Assembly (NCBI GenBank): GCA_017311185.1
Contig: JAESUZ010000481.1
Coordinates: forward strand, 1,612,001-1,676,000
DNA length: 64,000 bases
Source: Proteles cristata cristata
Taxonomy: Eukaryota; Chordata; Mammalia; Carnivora; Hyaenidae
Reading direction: 5' to 3'
This document shows positions 59,101-64,000 of the stretch, in pieces. The notes under the pieces were generated by a model. That model was not told where the DNA came from. It ran no database searches and saw only the letters and a program-made list of their open reading frames with translations. Both the position numbers and the translations under genes were made by a program. Position 1 is the stretch's first letter; every line of letters begins with the position of its first letter.

Positions 59101-60309
59101 ATAACATGACAGGGGACATTCCCAGTTCTGGCTCTTGGCTGTCAGAGAGACATGAGCACCATGGTAATGGCTTGCAGTTATGGTCGCCACAACAAGAAGC
59201 CAACACTGAAAACCACATTAAAGTGACGGCGAAAGTAGCCTAAGAAAACAGCGACTTTTAATCCTTTCGGTCCTTCTGTGGCTGTAGATCACTGGGGTAA
59301 GAAAGAGAAGTAAATTAATTTCTGCCTAGTTAATGTCTATGAGCGGGGTATGTTAAAGCAAGGAATATAATTTTCCAGGAGAAGTTATCTCAGTGGTGAA
59401 CAGAAGGGGGACATGGGGTATGTTAAATTCCCGACCTCCTTTCCTGGTTCCTGCTTGTGCTCTTTCTAAACAAAAATTATGTGCTTCATCCTCCACCGCC
59501 AACTGCAGTATGGAGCACACGAGAGCTTCTGTGGCCCTTCTCAACCCTTTTACATCAGTCACAGAACTCCCACTGTTCTGTGCTAATGCAAAATGCAATA
59601 ACGTTTAGCATCAGGACATCTCTGAGTCAAGAGGTTAACGGAAAACACATCTCCCATTGTGTTCCTGCAGCTCTGATACTGTTAATGGTGAAAACACCAT
59701 GGAGACAAATAGATCTCTCTTTATTCAGGAAGCTTTGAGTGAAGAGAAAATATATATGACACCTTTACAACATGAGAGCCCTCTCTATATGGTGCATTAA
59801 GGAAGGATGGAGGAGGGGGAAGTTTACACAACATCTTGTTTGATATGGCTTGAGATTCCTCTGGGTGGAAAATTCTGTCTCCTCCATTTTCCTTCTATTG
59901 CTTTAGTAAATAGTTCCTGTTCTGGCAGGGGGGAGTGAGACTTAATCTTTCAAGGTACAAATTCAGGGTAAGAAGCTTTATGGGGTATTTTCTAAAATGT
60001 GACCAAATGAAGCCATAGCTGCCTCTTTCTTTCCTATCCTACCTTTGTACATCTTCCCTTTATCTGTTGTGTGCTTTAAATAGACTGTGGCTCAATTTGT
60101 TTATGAAAAGGAATCAAGGCAAAAAACCCCAGCATGTTATAATTATGCTGAGATTTCACTTGAAAATAACCCAAAAGTAGATTGTATGGTTTGTATGGCC
60201 ATATGAAGATCATCTGTAAACATATTTTTATGGTCTTATTTTCCATTCAGTTGAGAGTGTCCCTCATGGAAATATTAGTCAAGATCACTTCTTGTTCCAA
60301 TAGAACATT
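56101..60309 (+). other. unique intron-like sequence after let-7a-2
   Basis: Only a MER5A-like remnant at 58.4 kb is recognised. No mir-125b-1 hairpin and no convincing exon. Confidence 0.45.
58413..58590 (+). mobile_element. MER5A-like remnant
   Basis: 'aatagtgtttatcaaaccttaa...cttgttaaaataccag...ctggacaaggcctgaagttctgcatttctaaccaa...ctgatgctg' follows the MER5A order; ends are worn. Confidence 0.65.
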
Positions 60310-60399
60310 GTATCCTAAATTTTTTGAGATATAATTGACATACACCACTGTATAAGTTGAAGGTGTTCAGCATAATGGTTTGGCTTTCATGTATATATT
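60310..60399. mobile_element. old LINE-1 3' UTR fragment, left part
   Basis: 'ttttttgagatataattgacatacaccactgtataagttgaaggtgttcagcataatggtttgg' is a well-known L1M-type motif. The SINE at 60400-60600 interrupts it. Confidence 0.7.
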
Positions 60400-60600
60400 T
60401 TTAAATGTTTATTTTTTTATTTTGAGAGAGAGAGAGAGAAAGCATGAGTGGGAGGAGAGGCAGAGAGAGAGAATCCCAAGCAGGCTCCATGCTGTCAGCA
60501 CAGATCTCCACGTAAGGCTCAATCTTATGAACTGTGAGATCATGACCTGAGCCAAAATCAAGAGTCAGAATCTTACCCAGCCGAGCCACTCAGGAGCCCC
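60400..60600 (-). mobile_element. CAN-SINE inserted into an old L1 fragment
   Basis: Antisense element ending 'ccgagccactcaggagcccc'. Old L1 3'-UTR-like sequence lies on both sides. Confidence 0.93.
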
Positions 60601-60720
60601 TGGCTAACATACATTATAAAAATGATTACAGTGATAAGTTTAACTGGCATTTATTATCCCTGTATTATCTCATACAGGGATAATAAAAAGAAAAGCAAGA
60701 AAAGAGAAGCAATTTCATTG
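60601..60720. mobile_element. old LINE-1 3' UTR fragment, right part
   Basis: 'aaaatgattacagtgataagtttaactggcattta...tatctcata' continues the motif to the left of the SINE. It contains the 15-bp inverted repeat at 60650-60687. Confidence 0.65.
60650..60687. repeat. 15-bp perfect inverted repeat with 8-nt loop
   Basis: Left arm tttattatccctgta at 60650-60664, loop ttatctca, right arm tacagggataataaa at 60673-60687. All 15 positions pair. Confidence 0.9.
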
Positions 60721-61750
60721 TGATGAGAATCTATAGAACTTTAGAAAGAAACTTGTTTTTTCTAATTGATGAATTGTCATTGGAAGCTAAAATTAAGATG
60801 TTCCACTTCTTGAGTATTATTCTGTAATAATAAATATTCTGGTTCAGGAATCCATTTGAGGGGTTATCTGCACGGTTTAGGTGCACCAAATCATCATCAG
60901 TTTTTCTGTGTTACACTTGGTCTTTGAACCATTTGGAGGGTCTACATTAGTGATTACAACCCGGGTCCTGTCAAATGACTACACTGGCCTTGCAGGGGGA
61001 GGGGAGGGGTGGAAGGAAAGAGCAGTATGAGCATTCAGCTTTTACCCTGAACTGGAAATGTTTAGACTTGTTTCCCAGCCAGGCTGCTACATTGCAATAC
61101 TAACACTCGAATTGTTGATTCAGTTGCATCAAGAGCCGCCAAATTTCATGTCTAAAAGTTCACCAAGTCCAGGAAGGAGGGAAAGGAATTCCAGAATGAC
61201 TCATTGTTTAATGAATAAGGCCCCAAGTGTTCTGCGGTTGCCATTTTTAAACTTGAATAAAATGTATAGAATTCAAATCATAGCTTGAATTCTGAATTGG
61301 GGCAGATTGGGGCTACAGTGTTAGAGTGATATGTGGCTTCTGGTCAACTGCTAATAAACAACTTCAAAACATAAATGGGGCACTCGTGATCTGGGCTCTG
61401 AAGCCTCTGAAGGTTTCAAAGTCTTTTAATCTATTTGTAGCTTTTTATTATTGAGTAATGAAATGCTGCTAGAATACTGGAACCAATATGCAAAACACAT
61501 ATTAAATCAAGCATCATTCAAGGAGAACAGATCCCCAAAGACGGAACAGAAAAGTACAAAATGACTTTATGGGAAATAAACTTTTGTTGGGTGAGGGGGA
61601 GAATAAACTTTTTTATGACCTTTCATGACCAAGAAGCAGAGTTTTCTGGTTAATCAACAGGGTTTTTAACAAAATTGTCATCTATAATGGACATAAATGA
61701 TCAGTTTAAAAATGTAAAGGTTCTATTTTGCTTGAAGCTGAAACTATTTT

Positions 61751-61964
61751 TGGAGCACCTGGGTGGCTCATTCGGTTGGGCGGCCGACTTCAACTCAGGT
61801 CTTGATCTCGCAGTCCGTGTGTTCGAGCTCCATGTTGGGTTCTGTGCTGACAGCTTGGAGCCTGGAGCCTGCTTCAGATTCTGTGTCTGTCTCTCTCTTT
61901 GTCCCTCTCCCACTCACTCTCTGTCTCTCTCTCTCCCTCAAAATAAAATAAAGACATAAAAAAA
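61751..61964 (+). mobile_element. CAN-SINE
   Basis: Head 'ggagcacctgggtggctcattcggttgggcggcc', tail ctcaaaataaaataaagac. Opposite in orientation to the SINE 1.15 kb to its left. Confidence 0.94.
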
Positions 61965-62997
61965 GGTAAAACTGTTCTACATCCAATGTAATATTTCCTT
62001 TAAGATTTATACCTTATTTCATGTCTCAGCTCACATTCTACCTATGATTTATCTTTAACCTCAATCACTCCCATAGCTTGTGCCTTCTACTTCAAGACCA
62101 GAACTGTAAAGCTAAGCTTATATTGTATTGTCAGATGACAGGAGAAGCACCAATCAGAGACCTTGGTTTGGCAGCTTTGCTGGTTAAACTAGAGTTTACC
62201 ATTTACATTCTGTGGCTTAACTTGGAAAATCAAGTTAATATCGACTGTGATCTCATCATTTGGAAAAGTGCCAAATGATTCTGTTGCAAATTAAACCCTA
62301 CTCTTAACCAATCTCCCAAAATATGTAGTTCTGAATAAAGCACGTACATTATCCTGTGAAATTGTGTGGTTCTAAATTTAACCAGCTCTGTTGGCTGTTT
62401 TCTGCCTTGTCAGTTCTTCCCTCCACCTTTGTTCATCCTGTTTGGTACACTCAGAGATCTGTCTTCAAAGGCTGCCTCAACAATCCCTTTGGCTCTCTTA
62501 CTTCTGCATGTGTTTGGCCAGTGGGGAGGCACCAAACAGAAGACGCCAGGGAAAGTGGAGAGAGAGGTCTGGTACTTAATCCCCTTGTCTTCCTGCAGTC
62601 CTTGGGGTTGACCTGGCTTCATTCCTTAGCAAAGATGCGGGCCACTCTGAAGCTCTAGTTCTCAGTCTCTCGCTCACATGCTCTCTCACACTTTTGCTCT
62701 TCTGACACCCACTCCCCCTTTGTGTTCCCTCGGGCTGATACGTAGTAATGACTTTCTCCTGCTGTTAACACTTGGACACTTACACATCTTCAGTGTCTTT
62801 CTTAACTGTCCAATCTTTGCAAAATACCCTGTCGCTAAACTTCCCTCAGTTTCCCCATCTGAATATGCTCGTTTCTTGTGTAGACTCTGATTTTCTAGCT
62901 AAAGTTAACATAAGCTAGATAGCAGAAATTCGTCACTCACTTTCCATCCAGTGTGGGAGATGAGGAATTGGGGAGTAGATATTTATCTTTTCCATAA
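61965..62997. other. unique sequence, nothing recognised
   Basis: Overlapping frames in all three + phases at 62356-62658 reflect a stop-poor stretch rather than a gene; none shows known similarity. Confidence 0.45.
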
Positions 62998-63110
62998 TAC
63001 TGTAAGCTCTGGAAGGGCAGGGACCATATCTAACAACTCCTTTATAATTCTTTACAATGCCTGCAAAGGGTTTAACTCACAGTGCATGCTCAGTCCACAT
63101 GGGGGGTCTT
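62998..63110 (+). mobile_element. L2 LINE 3' end
   Basis: 'ctgtaagctctggaagggcagggaccatatctaac...cacagtgcatgctcag'. Confidence 0.6.
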
Positions 63111-63642
63111 ACTGAGATCCTCTGAAATTCTCAAATTTGTTATAGCCTTAAATGGAATGTAAGTCTTTGGCTTAGGACACGGACTTCAAGAAGTCAAGTA
63201 CCACACTATTTTTTAAACAGCACTTATAATATAATATAATTTCCCATGACACAAATTATCAAACCCACTCTGGAAATTCTAACTCCATAAAAATAGAAGA
63301 TTTACATCATGGGTTATGTTGGTTTGGTTTTAGTAGATGAGAAATAATTCTAGTTAAAATGCTTAGGTCTAATTTTCCTTTTACATTACCAACTCACCCT
63401 TTACTATTTGGTAGTTTTCCTATTTGTGCTATTTTTTATGTATTGATTTATATGGCTTTCAATATTAAAGAGTAGCATTGATAATATTCTGAACATAATT
63501 TGGGTGAAGGGAACATTTGGATGTGTTTGAAATAGGATTTCATATAAGACAAAAGGAATAGTTACCAGAATAGGTATCCTCACTATTTTTGGGGGGTTCA
63601 TTTTACCAATTTGCTCTTTTTTTTCTTTAAAAATTTTTAATC

Positions 63643-63643
63643 T

Positions 63644-63685
<42 letters not shown>
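63643..63685. repeat. (TTTA)n repeat
   Basis: About ten TTTA units, formed from the antisense tail of the adjoining SINEs. Confidence 0.9.
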
Positions 63686-63688
<3 letters not shown>

Positions 63689-63879
63689 ATGTTTTATTTA
63701 TTTCTGAGAGAGAGAGAGAGAGCATGAGCAGGGGAGGGTCAGAGAGAGAGGGAGACACAGAATCTGAAACAGGCTCCAGGCTCTGAGCTGGCTTTCAGCA
63801 CAGAGCCCAACATGGGGCTCAAACCCACGAACCTTGAGATGAAGTCAGACACTTAACCGACTGAGCCACCAGGTGCCCC
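63683..63879 (-). mobile_element. CAN-SINE inserted into the tail of another SINE
   Basis: Antisense element 'ctgagagagagag...ctgagccaccaggtgcccc'. It interrupts the A-rich tail of the next SINE, giving the long (TTTA)n. Confidence 0.93.
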
Positions 63880-64000
63880 TAATCTCTATTTAATTTTTAG
63901 AGAGAGACAGAGTGTGAGCAGGGGAGGAGCAGAGAGAGAGGGAGACACAGAGAGAGCAGTTTGCACAGAGCCCGACGCGGGGCTCAAACTCACAAACCGT
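63880..64000 (-). mobile_element. CAN-SINE, cut by window edge
   Basis: Antisense tail and middle ('agagcccgacgcggggctcaaactcacaaaccgt'). The head lies beyond the window. Confidence 0.92.

Larger units (their letters stand above)
40800..64000 (+). ncRNA. MIR100HG: probable territory of the MIR100HG host lncRNA (boundaries not visible)
   Basis: Both miRNA hairpins are on the + strand in the order miR-100 then let-7a-2. In human these are intronic to the multi-isoform lncRNA MIR100HG, which runs in the same direction and continues to mir-125b-1. Only the stretch 49712-55500 is strictly required to be in one primary transcript. The left limit given is the start of the CpG-enriched block and is a guess. 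In human the longest isoforms begin roughly 50 kb before miR-100, so transcription could equally cover almost the whole window. No exon, splice site or poly(A) site was assigned, because lncRNA exons lack a reading frame. The right end is the window edge. Confidence 0.5.

Noticed and set aside
63643..63685. Regular TTTA repeats as a possible CRISPR-like or structured array
   Set aside because: A simple repeat derived from SINE tails; no spacers.
55501..64000. Possible mir-125b-1 or BLID in the right end
   Set aside because: No miR-125b mature sequence was found on the + strand, and in human both lie farther downstream than this window reaches.

Overview
This is a mammalian, almost certainly felid, genomic window. 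It carries about two dozen tRNA-Lys-derived CAN-SINEs of the cat type (head 'ggcgcctgggtggctcagt', CT-rich middle, AATAAA/poly-A tail). It also has a young carnivore L1 tail and a background of worn mammal-wide repeats (MIR, L2, MER5-type). Gene density is very low. No protein-coding exon can be supported, and no bacterial-type features are present.

The biological centre is a microRNA cluster on the + strand. Positions 49712-49791 are the miR-100 precursor, and 55429-55500 are the let-7a-2 precursor, about 5.7 kb downstream. This order, orientation and spacing match the ancient mir-100/let-7a-2/mir-125b-1 cluster hosted by the lncRNA MIR100HG on human 11q24 (expected on cat chromosome D1). 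The third member, mir-125b-1, was not found; in human it lies tens of kb further downstream, so it should be past the right edge.

Layout. 1-13 kb: intron-like or intergenic DNA with MIR, L2 and SINE copies. 13.05-14.21 kb: a recent 5'-truncated L1 with a perfect 16-bp target-site duplication. 14.2-16.9 kb: sparse old repeats, including a near-complete MER5A. 16.9-19.6 kb: an old L2-like LINE broken by a SINE and by a second L1 tail. 19.6-36 kb: SINEs, MIRs and MER5-type elements. 36-40.8 kb: repeat-poor, unrecognised sequence. 40.8-45.5 kb: a distinct block upstream of miR-100 with CpG-enriched patches, alternating purine-pyrimidine repeats, AT palindromes and a 430-bp polypyrimidine tract, the best candidate regulatory region here. 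46-64 kb: the miRNA cluster, further SINEs (two ending about 145 bp before miR-100, and a SINE dimer at 52.5 kb), and a final SINE cut by the window edge.

The two hairpins would be excised from one primary transcript by Drosha/DGCR8 and Dicer. let-7a-2 carries the loop GGAG motif through which LIN28 blocks let-7 maturation, whereas miR-100 is not a let-7 family member, so the two products can be uncoupled after transcription. Host-gene exon boundaries and the transcription start cannot be read from sequence alone.
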